NCBI RefSeq assembly: GCF_032062135.1
Contig: NC_092858.1
Location: 128,532,585-128,596,584, forward strand
Length of the DNA: 64,000 nucleotides
DNA from: Pyxicephalus adspersus
Lineage: Eukaryota; Chordata; Amphibia; Anura; Pyxicephalidae
Direction of reading: 5' to 3'
The notes under the pieces were generated by a model, which was given only the letters and a program-made list of their open reading frames with translations, made no database searches and was not told where the DNA came from. The first letter of the stretch is position 1; each line of letters starts with the position of its first letter. Below, piece by piece: positions 13,026-21,813 of this stretch. The translations under genes were made by a program, and so were the position numbers.

Positions 13026-13356
13026 AGCTGCGTACACACCTGCAATTTTTCTCGTTGGAAAGGATCTTTCACGATCCTTTCCAACGAGAAAAGACTGCAC
13101 GATGCATGAACGATGCTGTACATACAGCACCGTTCATGCTCTATGGAGAGGGGAGGGGGAGAGCGACGGAGCGGCACCCTGCTGCGCGCTCTCCCCTTCC
13201 CTTTCATTACGATCGGTCGTCGTCCCTCGTCCATGGATCCGCCAGGATGGTCGTCGGACGATGGACGACGACCGACTGTACACACGGCAGATTTTCGCCC
13301 GATAATTGGCCGATACCGATTATCGGGCGAGAAAAATTTGCCGTGTGTACGCAGCT
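13026..13356. mobile_element. MITE, TWA-TSD family, inserted inside L2 RT
   Basis: A 331-bp element from AGCTGCGTACACACC to GTGTGTACGCAGCT, flanked by TAA (13023-13025) and TTA (13357-13359). The uninterrupted L2 copy at 39161-39190 reads GAGCTAAGTCTCAAGG, so the insertion split a TAA and one copy has mutated to TTA. Each end carries its own hairpin: CGTTGGAAAGGATC/GATCCTTTCCAACG on the left and CGCCCGATAAT/ATTATCGGGCG on the right. It has the same length as the 45958 copy. Confidence 0.93.
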
Positions 13357-13444
13357 TTAGTCTCAAGGCAACTTTTCCCTGCTCCTTCTCCTTGATCTTT
13401 CCTCTGCTTTTGACACTGTTGATCACCCCCTTCTAATACAAACC

Positions 13445-14360
13445 ATGCACTCCATTGGTATCAGTGACACTGCTCTCTCTTGGTTTGCTTCCTATCTGTC
13501 TGACCGCTCCTTTCAAGTTTCTTTCAATGGTAACTCCTCCTCACCCACTCTCCTCCCTGTTGGTGTTCCCCAAGGGCCAGTCCTTGAACCCGTTCTCTTT
13601 TCTATGTACACCTCCTCTCTTGGTAGTCTCATATCCTCCTTTGGCTTACAGTACCATCTGTATGCTGATGACACTCAAATTTATCTGTCCACCCCTGACC
13701 TGTCCCCCTCAGTCCTGGATAAGGTCTTATGCTCCCTGCCAGCCATCTCATTATGCATGTCTGACCGATTCCTGAAACTCAACCTGGATAAAACAGAACT
13801 CATCATCATCCCCCCCTCAAATTCCAAATCCCCCCCTGACATATATCTAACTGTTAACAACACTGTTATTCGGCCCTCCCCTCAAGCACGTTGTCTTGGT
13901 GCCACCTTTGACTCGGCCCTCTCATTTACCCCCCATATTCAGAACATTTCCAGGTCCTGTCACTTTCACCTACGCAACATCTCAAAAATCTGCCCCTACC
14001 TGTCCCCTGAGACCACCAAACTCCGTGTATGCTCTTATCATCTCCCGTCTGGACTACTGTAACATTCTTCTCGCTGGTATTCCACTAACCCAACTCTCTC
14101 CTCTACAATCTATCAGGAATGCTGCAGCTAGCCTCATCCATCCTTCCCTCCGCTCCTCTTCCGCTGCATCTCTTTGTAGTTCTCTCCATTGGCTTTCATT
14201 TCACCTTAGAATCAAATTTAAGCTCCTGTGCTTTGCCTTCAAATCCCTACACAGTTATTGTCCCACTTACATTTCAGACATGGTTAAAAAATACTCCCCC
14301 TGCCGCTCTCTCCGCTCCTCCAATGACCTACTAATGACTTCCTCACTCATAACCACATAA
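13445..14360 (+). pseudogene. L2 reverse transcriptase, C-terminal half, frameshifted
   Basis: This is the readable second half of the L2 ORF2. It begins in the RT palm ([19 protein letters not shown]), passes GVPQGP and the intact YADD active site, then continues through [16 protein letters not shown]. Near 14020 the frame shifts, and the rest ([19 protein letters not shown], then RNAAASLIHPS) is read one frame over to a stop at 14358-14360. RT copies element RNA at the nicked target. Because of the frameshift, MITE insertion and 5' truncation it is non-functional. It sits in the L2 copy at 12694-14712. Confidence 0.88.
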
Positions 14361-15491
14361 CACGCACAGATACAAGACTTCTCTAGAGCTGCTTCAACTC
14401 TCTGGAATGGTCTTCCTCGTCCTATTCGGCTTGCTCCTACTTTCTGCTCATTTAAAAGAGCGCTCAAAACCCATTTTTTCAAACTTGCCTACCCGTCTTC
14501 TTCTGTCATTTGAAACCACCACTACATATCTCCCATCCTATTGTGTGTGAAATTCCCCCACCCACTAGATTGTAAGCTCTTCGGGGCAGGGTCCTCTCCT
14601 CCTGTATCACTGTCGGTATTAGTCTGTCATTTGGAATCCCTATTTAATGTACAGCGCTGCGTAATATGCTGGCGCTATATAAATCCTGTTTAATAATAAT
14701 TATAATAATAATACAAGAGAACAAATAACAAGACAAAGCTGCCTGGAAATGTTTGAACATTTAGTATTAATATATAACACCGTAATCATGATACCATAAT
14801 ATTTGCATATAATTTTCTCAAAACAATATCCTGGCTGATAGCAAATAATCTTAATATCCTTGGGTAATCATAGTCCAATCAGGATACAGAAAGTCATTTT
14901 TATTATTGGACAAATACCGTATCCATTGGAGCCTAACAAAAGGAACACATATTTGAACCCTTTGATCCCGAAAGAATAACATAAATAAAAAAAAATGAAA
15001 AAGAAAAGAAAGTGATAAAAAAAAGAAAAAAAAAAAGAAAAAAGACTGGGAGGATTAAAGAAGGAGAGTGGGGGGGGGGCATTACATAGAGATGAGTGTA
15101 CCCAAAGACGTCTCAAATCTTACACTTGGCCACCTCTATCTTACCTCTATAGGGTGCCTGAAACTGCACACAGGATAGCCAGTGTTGCTTGGTCACCATA
15201 CTGAGGAGGTATTTGCCAATTATTCGCTATCCCAATGTATTGTTTAGTATTGATGTTATCATTATAGGTGTTTGTGTTGCAGTTTTTATTTGAATTGTAT
15301 CAAGTGCCTACTATTTCAAGCACAATCCTTTCCAAAGGAGGACTCCACCTCTAGTAAACAGAAGAAAACCCTCGGAACTAGAGAGTCACATGACCACAGC
15401 TTAAGGTTAGTAATAGGAACATTTAGGCTTAAATTTTTTTTTAGCATTCAGCTAGAGTGAGTGTGATGTAGGGATTGTAAGGGTGTTAATA

Positions 15492-15750
15492 TTTGTCCAT
15501 AGCCCAGTTTTAAATGTTCTTCTTGAGATGAGAGAAACCAGACATAACTTAGAGTTTAGGTTAAAGACAAACTATTTCTGGGAAACTGGCTAAATCTTTT
15601 CTATAAAACCAAAATGCCCTATTGTGGAACAAATACTTTTAGGGTGATTCCCTGGTTTTAGTTGCATACAATCATTTTCCCACCAGATTTTCAAAAATGT
15701 GGACATCAGACCATCCAACATGTTGCATTTCAGTAGACACAAAACTATCT
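15492..15750. repeat. Local duplication, copy A
   Basis: The segment from 'ctataaaaccaaaatgccct' to 'tccaacatgttgcattt' matches 17011-17150 in the same orientation with scattered substitutions. The similarity weakens but seems to extend upstream ('aaatgttcttctt' versus 'aaatgttcatctt'). It could be a tandem duplication or two copies of an unrecognised dispersed repeat. Confidence 0.7.
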
Positions 15751-16247
15751 GCAAACATTAATCACTCCATCTTATTAATTTCACTCACTTGGATTTGTAT
15801 AATAAACTCTTGTCTTGGGACAAAAATATAGGTATGGAGCTGGTCAAAGTTATATTCTAAATTTTAAATACATTTAGCCTTTAAAGTGTATGCAGAGTGA
15901 AAATAATTTTTATTTAGGACTGAATGTGATTAGGACCCTTTGTAAGTTTTTATTGTTGTCAGTGCTCTAGCTAGATATAATAATGGGTTCTGCTGATCAT
16001 TATCTCCATTGCACAAAGTGATGGAAAATTCAAATGTTTAAGGTTGTCACATGTTGGAAGGAATTATTCTAATGGAGATAAATGTTCTATTGCCTAAAAG
16101 TCTAAAGTGTATTACCACAAACAGTAGTGTATGTTCTACTGACAGGTAAGAGATTAAGATGATCTGCAGATACACTCAACATTCACGTTGATCTCAAGTG
16201 ATCTAATTTGGTGATCACTAAACAAATTCAGGAAAAAGCTGTAAAGA
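15746..16247. other. Spacer within the local duplication
   Basis: No gene seen. An inverted repeat, ATTATCTCCATT at about 16000 against AATGGAGATAA at about 16071-16081, suggests an unrecognised small palindromic element. Confidence 0.4.
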
Positions 16248-16255
16248 TGCTGGAT

Positions 16256-16948
16256 CAGGGGTGTAAAACTCTGGGCCGAGGGCCAAATCTGTCCCTCAAC
16301 ATCCTTTTTTTGCCCACCAAAAGAATCCTAAATATGAACTGCAGGTGGCCTGCCGATGCATTGAAATAGCGCCGCTACTACAATTCCCGGCATCATTTGC
16401 GTCTATAGACCAGCGGGCTCTCTGTCTATGTATGACCCCACATTAGACTGTTTTATGGACCCAAGTAATTCCGTTAATTTTAGGAGTGGGGCTATTTCAA
16501 TGAAGAGGGAGTTCCAGCGGCGGGCCACACATAAGATTTAGCTCCGCATTGGCCACTTTTGGCATTTCCAGCACTCCCCCTCAGCTGTACTTTTCCTTGT
16601 TACTCCAAGGCATGGACTTGAATGGTTGTTTTTCATAGAAGAAAATTTTTATTATCAATGTTTGCCTATGCAAAAAGGTTACCATTGTAATTTAACTCAG
16701 AAGGCTACAAATAGAGAAAGAAGCAAAAGATTTTTTCTAAATTTAAAAAAATCTTGTGCCTCTTTCTCTATTATAGGCTTGTTCCAGATTGAATGTGAAG
16801 CAAAACCTCTTTGTTTCCATATGAAAAGGTTTTATATCGAATGAGAAGGAAAAAATACTTAATTTTTTCAATAAATTTCAAGGTTTGGCCGCGACTTTGT
16901 CTAAGTTTTTAATTTTGTGCCACTGTGTATTTGAGTTTGACACCCCTG
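16256..16948. mobile_element. Non-autonomous hAT element with 8-bp TSD
   Basis: A 693-bp element starting CAGGGGTGTAAAACTC and ending GAGTTTGACACCCCTG. The 8-bp flanks are TGCTGGAT (16248-16255) and TGCTAGAT (16949-16956), one mismatch. The interior includes a hairpin at about 16709-16775: AATAGAGAAAGA..AAGATTTTTT pairs with AAAAAAATCTT..TCTTTCTCTATT. No transposase is readable, only short open frames. Confidence 0.9.
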
Positions 16949-17010
16949 TGCTAGATTGTCACCAAGTCAATTATAAATGTTCATCTTAGGTGTCAAAAAT
17001 TTAACAGCTA

Positions 17011-17155
17011 GCTATAAAAACAAAATGTCCTATTGTGGTACAAATACTTTAAGGATAATTCCTTGGTTTCAGCTACATACAAACATTTTGCCCACCAGAT
17101 TTTCAAAAATGTGACATTGGACTATCCAACATGTATGCAATTTAAGAGGCAATTT
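17011..17155. repeat. Local duplication, copy B
   Basis: Direct repeat of 15600-15745: 'ttttcaaaaatgtg' and 'tatccaacatgt' align in order. It lies just right of the hAT element at 16256-16948. Confidence 0.7.
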
Positions 17156-17250
17156 CTTCTTGCTTTGGGGAGGAAAATCTCTTCAGAGAGGCAGAGACAG
17201 CAAAAAAACAACTGGGCTAATGAAAAGGATTTGATTTATATACATGTTAA

Positions 17251-17533
17251 AGTGAAACTAAAGTTCCAGTCTTACCTTCCTGATCACTCCAGGTTTCTAA
17301 AATCAAAGATGAGCTACATATAGACAGTGTCAGCTTTGGATGCCAGGGAAACCCTGCAATCCTGGCTTCCCTTGTGTGCGATGTGTTGGGATGAATGTAT
17401 GCACATGGGAGGTACCTCATGGCATGGCAAATCAAGATGGCTGATGACCGTTCAGAAGAGGAAGATGAGAAGCACGATGGTGGCATCTGGTGCCGGAACA
17501 TGAACAGGCGAGTTGCCCAGGATTAGTTCCTCT
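17251..17533. mobile_element. TTAA-flanked MITE
   Basis: TTAA (17247-17250) is followed by AGTGAAACTAAAGTTCC. The right end is GGATTAGTTCCTCT followed by TTAA (17534-17537). The ends are short inverted repeats. A TTAA duplication is shared by piggyBac and Kolobok elements; I cannot decide between them. It is related at its ends and in 'aagatggctgatg' to 59019-59377. Confidence 0.75.
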
Positions 17534-17878
17534 TTAAGTAGGTATCAGATAAAGGGTGTACATTTACATAATTGCTTTTGTGTATTAAGCAGCTGCAATA
17601 TTCAATTTTGGCATGGGACCCCTAGAGTTTATACAAGATATGTGTCATAGAATTGTGCAGTACACTGGATTCCTATGTTCACAGAATTTGCTTGGCATTC
17701 ATAATATAATTAGGACATAAATGAAGTTTGATGATCAGTATTTCTGAAAAAATTGTAAGTTGGTAATTAAATAGATGGGATGCTGTAAAAGTTATAGTAG
17801 CCAGGACTTTAAAGAGATGTTGTTTTATATATTTAGCATATAATATTCTTTCTGATCTCCAGTCTACTCAAAACAGAG

Positions 17879-18102
17879 GGCCTGATTTAATAAAGCTCTC
17901 CAAGGCTGGAGAGGATACACTTCAGTACATCAGTGAAGCCGGGTGATCAAGCAAACCTGGAATGGATCTGGTCCGTCATTCAAAACATTTGCTAGAAAGT
18001 AGCTAATGATTTTAGGAAATCCATTCCAGGTTTGCTGGTTCACCAAGCATCACTGATGAAGTGTATCCTCTACAGCCTTGTAGAGCTTTAATAAATCAGG
18101 CC
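17879..18102. mobile_element. Palindromic MITE, 5-bp-TSD family
   Basis: A 224-bp element from GGCCTGATTTAATAAAGCTC to GAGCTTTAATAAATCAGGCC, almost one continuous inverted repeat with a short spacer. The flanks are CAGAG (17874-17878) and CAGAA (18103-18107), a 5-bp duplication with one change. The arms include 'aggatacacttcagt' and 'actgatgaagtgtatcct'. Confidence 0.88.
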
Positions 18103-18436
18103 CAGAATGTGACTAATGTGTGTGCACAGTTTGTGCAGTTTTTATGATAACAGACTGTGCTACTGATTTAATGTGTCACTGTAGCTAACTCCACCAAAAA
18201 GTTCAATGACATGCAATCAAGTCAGAGACTAGTCTGTCTGTGAATTGTATTAAACAAAACTTCACTCTTGTTGAATTTCAGTACATACAAAAAATGGAAA
18301 CAAAGAGGAAATGATATATTCTACAAGTTATGTGTTGTACATAGGGCACCACACATTCTGATATTTGCTGGCATTTTACAGATGTGAATGGGGGGGGGGG
18401 GCAGAGCACAATCTACCTGACTCTAGTGTTTCATTG

Positions 18437-18618
18437 GGCCTAATTTATTAAATAGAGAATAGAGGATACACATTAAATTGAGCTGTAGAAGTAATTATCT
18501 ATTTGTTAGCAATTATTTTCAATTCTGGACCAGGTCTATTTTAGGTTTACTGGATCACCCAGCTTCACTGATAAAAGTATATCCTCTCCGGCATTGGAGA
18601 GCTTTAATAAATCAGGCC
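18437..18618. mobile_element. Palindromic MITE with perfect 5-bp TSD
   Basis: Runs from GGCCTAATTTATTAAAT to CTTTAATAAATCAGGCC. Flanked by CATTG at 18432-18436 and 18619-18623. It is the clearest copy for defining the 5-bp target duplication of this family. Confidence 0.88.
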
Positions 18619-18806
18619 CATTGCTGGAAGACAGCAGAGCTTTAACTGACCACAGGGTTTGGTCACATCAGTAGAGGATTATAGCACAGTATGTAGATTC
18701 TAAATTCAGAAAATTGGCTTGGTTAATTTTCCATTCAGTTATGAACTGGGCTCTAAATATTATTTAGGTAAAGCAATACTCATATACAAAGCTATTATCT
18801 TAGTAA

Positions 18807-19092
18807 TTTACCCTGACCCTCTCTTTTCACCTAATCCTATCCCTTAACCCAGGCTGAAACCAAAACCTAATTGCAACACTCAAAACTCTAACCATAATCA
18901 GAAGCCTTGACCTAAATATGACTCCCTGTCCCTCAACCTAACCCCAAGCAATTCTGGTAGCTACAAATGTTAATGAGAACTTCGTTTTCTTTTCTGCTTT
19001 TTAGGAACATGAACATGTACAAATTTGACTATCCACTGCCTATTGCCAGCTCTACTCTAACCTAAACCCTACCCTAACTCTAACCTTTAACT
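18807..19092. repeat. Degenerate telomere-like CCTAA-rich tract
   Basis: Two stretches, 18807-18960 and 19053-19092, are built from variants of CCTAACC and ACCCTA (for example 'aacctaaaccctaccctaac'). They are separated by about 90 bp of unrelated AT-rich DNA. This resembles decayed interstitial telomere-type repeat or a CCTAA-rich satellite. There is no perfect TTAGGG array. Confidence 0.55.
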
Positions 19093-19185
19093 TAATTCAT
19101 AGCAATAATATGTCTGTGTAAAGTGAACCCAACATTAATGAGATTTAAAATGCATTCAGTCAGATATCAGTTTTATTTACTTTAG

Positions 19186-19258
19186 TTTTTTTTTTTTTTT
19201 TACTTGAATTTATATAGCACTAACATATTATGCAGTGATTTACAAAGTCCATTGTCAA
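19186..19258 (-). repeat. T-run and SINE 3'-tail fragment
   Basis: A homopolymer T tract is followed by 'aatttatatagcactaacat' and 'gcagtgatttacaaagtcca', the reverse strand of the SINE/L2 3' tail seen complete at 28578-28889. Confidence 0.65.
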
Positions 19259-20127
19259 ATTTTTTTAACTATCTTGATTTAAATATAAAATACCTGGTGA
19301 ACCTGCTAGTTCTTTTCACTTCCCAGCTGTGAACAGCAAATTCTGCCTATGCAGCTCTTCCCTACAATATTTCTGGATCTTTGGTTTTTGCAAAGATACA
19401 AGGATACACTGCTATAATCAAAAACAGGTACAAGTTGCATTCAATATTCAAATAAAGAACAAAAAAAGGGAATCATAGGAAAGGGGGAGGGGCGGGGGGC
19501 TGTAGGGGCAGTACCATATACTGTACTTCTGTACAAATGACAGCAGAATAGTAAACTTCAGAAAGGACAAATTATGGGTTTTCAGATCACAGCACTGCCT
19601 CTAATACACTGTATCAGCACATAGACATATGTGTACTGACAGCACTTGCATTTCACACGAAGCACCCGGACACAACAACAGACAGCATTGAAAGTAAATA
19701 GGGAAGACTGGGCTGGATGATTCGCGTATCTATTAAACAGGAAACAAAGAGGGCTCAGGATATCTGCTGCAGCTTCTAATGCTTGTTGTGTGAAAGTCAC
19801 AGTGTTCAGTAAAATGGGTCTAATCATTTTGGGAAAGAAGACTAATTATAAATAAGCAAATATAGGGGTTAGGCTGGAGTTCAACTTTAAGGAAGATAAG
19901 TAAGGGGTAGTGATCGATTGGCAGCACTGGAGTTAAAGCTACCTTAACATTGAACTGTAGGCAAACAGCTAAATATACATCTGAAAAAAATAATAATGAT
20001 AAAGTTTTATGTAATGCAACTATCTGTAGCCAGTCCTGTGTGTTAAGTAATAATAAAATTTACATTTAAATACACTGAATGCAGAAATGTATAAATAGAA
20101 GTATAAACAGTAAATACGCACACAAGA
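19259..20127. other. No recognisable feature
   Basis: AT-rich unique-looking DNA with a G-rich tract at 19484-19500. At 19872-19892 'ggagttcaactttaa' looks like the right end of a TTAA-type MITE whose left end I could not find. Confidence 0.4.
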
Positions 20128-20330
20128 CTATTCTATAAATGTAGTGCTTACAAGGAGTTTCAAGGAGATACCTCTCCTCTCCTGATACATTTTCATTTCT
20201 CCACCACCACTGTCAGAAGCGCCAGCAGCAGCGCCATTGCTGACTGCTGCAGCCTGCGTAGTATCACGGCTCATTTTTTTCTTTCCAAGGCCACGAGCAA
20301 AGAAGCTGTACAACAGCCATAGGCAGCAGT
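20128..20330 (-). CDS. Candidate coding exon, unrecognised gene
   Basis: On the minus strand an open frame contains an ATG at about 20272-20274 in acceptable context (AAAAAAATGAGCC). It encodes MSRDTTQAAAVSNGAAAGAS, then a Gly/Ser run, then EMKMYQERRGISLK. Immediately after GISLKLL comes GTAAGC, a plausible splice donor near 20152. Upstream on the same strand, a T-rich tract ending GGGTTCAG (about 20375-20400) could be an acceptor. The Ala/Gly-rich start followed by a charged segment is typical of a disordered N-terminus, and the codons are GC-richer than the surroundings. Upstream of the ATG the frame also reads a hydrophobic stretch, AILFNCCLWLLYSFFARG, which could be coding or untranslated. 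I do not recognise the protein and no neighbouring exon is visible, so this could still be chance. Confidence 0.38.
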
Positions 20331-20345
20331 TGAAAAGAATGGCCT

Positions 20346-20721
20346 TGGCTTATCTCAACTTCCCCAGGGTCCCTGAACCCAAAAAAAAAGGAAAGCAGAT
20401 ACTAAAATTGCCAGTCTTTGTTACCCTGTTTCATTTATATATTAATTCAGTTCTGGTTAAGAAAAGCCTCTTTTGTTAAACAAATTCAGTCTTGCATATT
20501 ATAAAAAATATCCTTTTACTTCTTCTAAAAATAACTTTTACCAATAACATCTTTTCAGACTGTCCAAAAAAACTCAATGTCAAAATGGCAACCACAGGCA
20601 TTCTGTTATTCTGTTTGTTTACGGAACATCCCCAGAAATGTATTTTACTGTCATGTGCTTGGTATACTGCTTTACCCAGCAACATATGCGTATTACAAAA
20701 TCTTATTGTGTGGTTATATAA
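20346..20721. other. No recognisable feature
   Basis: AT-rich DNA with overlapping short open frames on both strands. No gene or repeat supported. Confidence 0.45.
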
Positions 20722-20953
20722 TTATTAATAACTGTATTTATATAGCGCCCGTATATTACACACCGCTTTACAAAGTCCCTACTTCAGTCAAATGTCATTT
20801 ATACAGTCTAAGGTAAATTTTGAGGGAAACCTAATTACCTTACCTAATTGTTTTTGTGCTGTGGGAGGAAACCCACGCAAACAGAGGGAGAACATACAAA
20901 CTCCTTGCAGATAGTGCCCTGGCTCAGATACAAACCTTTGACCCAGTGCTGCC
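20722..20953 (-). mobile_element. tRNA-headed SINE with L2-type tail, partial
   Basis: On the plus strand it starts with the tail 'atttatatagcgccc', then runs through 'gggaggaaacccacgcaaac' and 'ctccttgcagatagtgccct' to 'acccagtgctgc'. The tRNA-like head is mostly missing compared with 28578-28889. The orientation is minus because the L2-like tail lies at the low-coordinate end. Confidence 0.8.
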
Positions 20954-21055
20954 TATACAAGGTATCCTAAAAACAGGGATTTTACCTTTCTTATCATTGA
21001 TAAGCAGGCCTTTGGGGCTAAATCACAGTAGTACTGCTTAAAAACAAAAGACTAA

Positions 21056-21483
21056 AGCTGCGTACACACTTCCAATTTTTATCGTTGGAAATGAACGACG
21101 AACGAACGATTGATTGGGCAAAAATCGTTCGTAAAAAAAGTAACCAACGACGCCGACGAACGAGAATAGTCGCTGGAAATGAACGACCGGACCGGCGGAT
21201 CGGATTGGACGACGATCGTTTACCATCTATCGTGTGTACGGTCGTTCATTGATCGTCCATGGTCTGAGCTTGCGCGGTGAACGAACGTTCGCTCACTTCC
21301 TGTGGTGCACGTCACTTCCTGTATCGTTCAAACGATCGCATCTATTGTGTGTACAATATCTGCGAACGATCGTGTTGTTATCTGCATGTACAGGATCGGT
21401 GCTATACGATCGTTCGCAGATATCGTGCAGGATCGTTCGTCGTTCGTTTACCAACGATAATTATTGGAAGTGTGTACGTAGCT
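21056..21483. mobile_element. MITE, TWA-TSD family, long subtype
   Basis: A 428-bp sister of 125-548, starting AGCTGCGTACACACTTCC and ending GTGTGTACGTAGCT. The flanks are TAA (21053-21055) and TTA (21484-21486). The two long copies differ by scattered substitutions and a 4-bp indel, so they are relatively young. Confidence 0.88.
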
Positions 21484-21492
21484 TTAGTCTTA

Positions 21493-21810
21493 GGCTAGGT
21501 ATACACATGCAATGGTTTTCGTCTGATCAGCTCAGGGCTGATATCGGGCGAGAATCTTGCGTGTGTACATGGCTCGTTGACCATCGTCCAAATGACTGTT
21601 CTGGTGAATCCACGGACGATAGACAACAAATGATAGTAATGAAAGTGGAGGGGGAGATAGCGCAGCAGGGTGCAGCTCCATCGTTCTCCCCTCCCCTCTC
21701 CATAGAGCAGAATGGTGCTGTATGTACAGCGCTTGCTCATGCATCGTGCAATCATTTGTCATCATGAAAGATCCTTTCCAACGACAATTATTGCACGTGT
21801 GTACTTAGCC
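21493..21810. mobile_element. MITE, TWA-TSD family, adjacent short subtype
   Basis: Begins GGCTAGGTATACACATGC after TTA (21490-21492) and ends GTGTGTACTTAGCC before TCA (21811-21813, a likely mutated TTA or TAA). It lies only nine bases beyond the end of the preceding MITE. The core carries the GGGGGAG and 'gcagcagggtgcagctcc' signature in the orientation opposite to 13026. Confidence 0.82.
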
Positions 21811-21813
21811 TCA

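Larger units (their letters stand above)
12694..14712 (+). mobile_element. L2-clade LINE, 5'-truncated, interrupted by a MITE
   Basis: A partial ORF2 and complete 3' end of an L2 (CR1/L2 group) non-LTR retrotransposon. The reverse-transcriptase region begins near 12780 with [12 protein letters not shown] and SNYRPISLL, then [13 protein letters not shown]. It is interrupted at 13026-13356 by a TWA-flanked MITE and resumes with [13 protein letters not shown] (RT motif A). [13 protein letters not shown] and the catalytic [10 protein letters not shown] (about 13661-13690) follow. The 3' UTR has 'ttgtaagctcttcggggcag' and ends 'ggcgctatataaat' plus a TAA-rich tail. The copy has 5' truncation, a frameshift near 14020, and S-to-P and G-to-E changes in the [10 protein letters not shown] block. 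Confidence 0.9.
12559..15127 (-). mobile_element. 5'-truncated L1-like retrotransposon, host of nested inserts
   Basis: The segment is bounded by a 15-bp direct repeat, GGCCACCTCTATCTT, at 12544-12558 and 15128-15142. It begins with a T-run (the poly-A tail of a minus-strand copy) followed by A/T-rich 3'-UTR-like sequence to about 12693. Sequence resumes at about 14713 and ends in purine-rich DNA at 14985-15078. Long TSDs with a poly-A tail are characteristic of L1-type target-primed reverse transcription. No coding part of the L1-like element is recognisable, so the class is inferred from boundary structure. An L2 copy and a MITE lie inside it. Confidence 0.65.

Noticed and set aside
12941..13436. 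Overlapping open frames of 100-139 codons on both strands
   Set aside because: They lie in or across the MITE at 13026-13356, and near-identical frames recur in the copies at 45958 and 60548. Their openness comes from a CpG-rich palindromic repeat, not from selection on protein.
15480..17160. LTR retrotransposon with direct terminal repeats
   Set aside because: The direct repeats lack TG..CA ends, a primer-binding site or polypurine tract, and the interior has no gag or pol; the main interior feature is a hAT element.
21234..21767. A 177-codon plus-strand open frame
   Set aside because: It spans two adjacent MITEs and their junction. No domain, and the start lies inside repeat.
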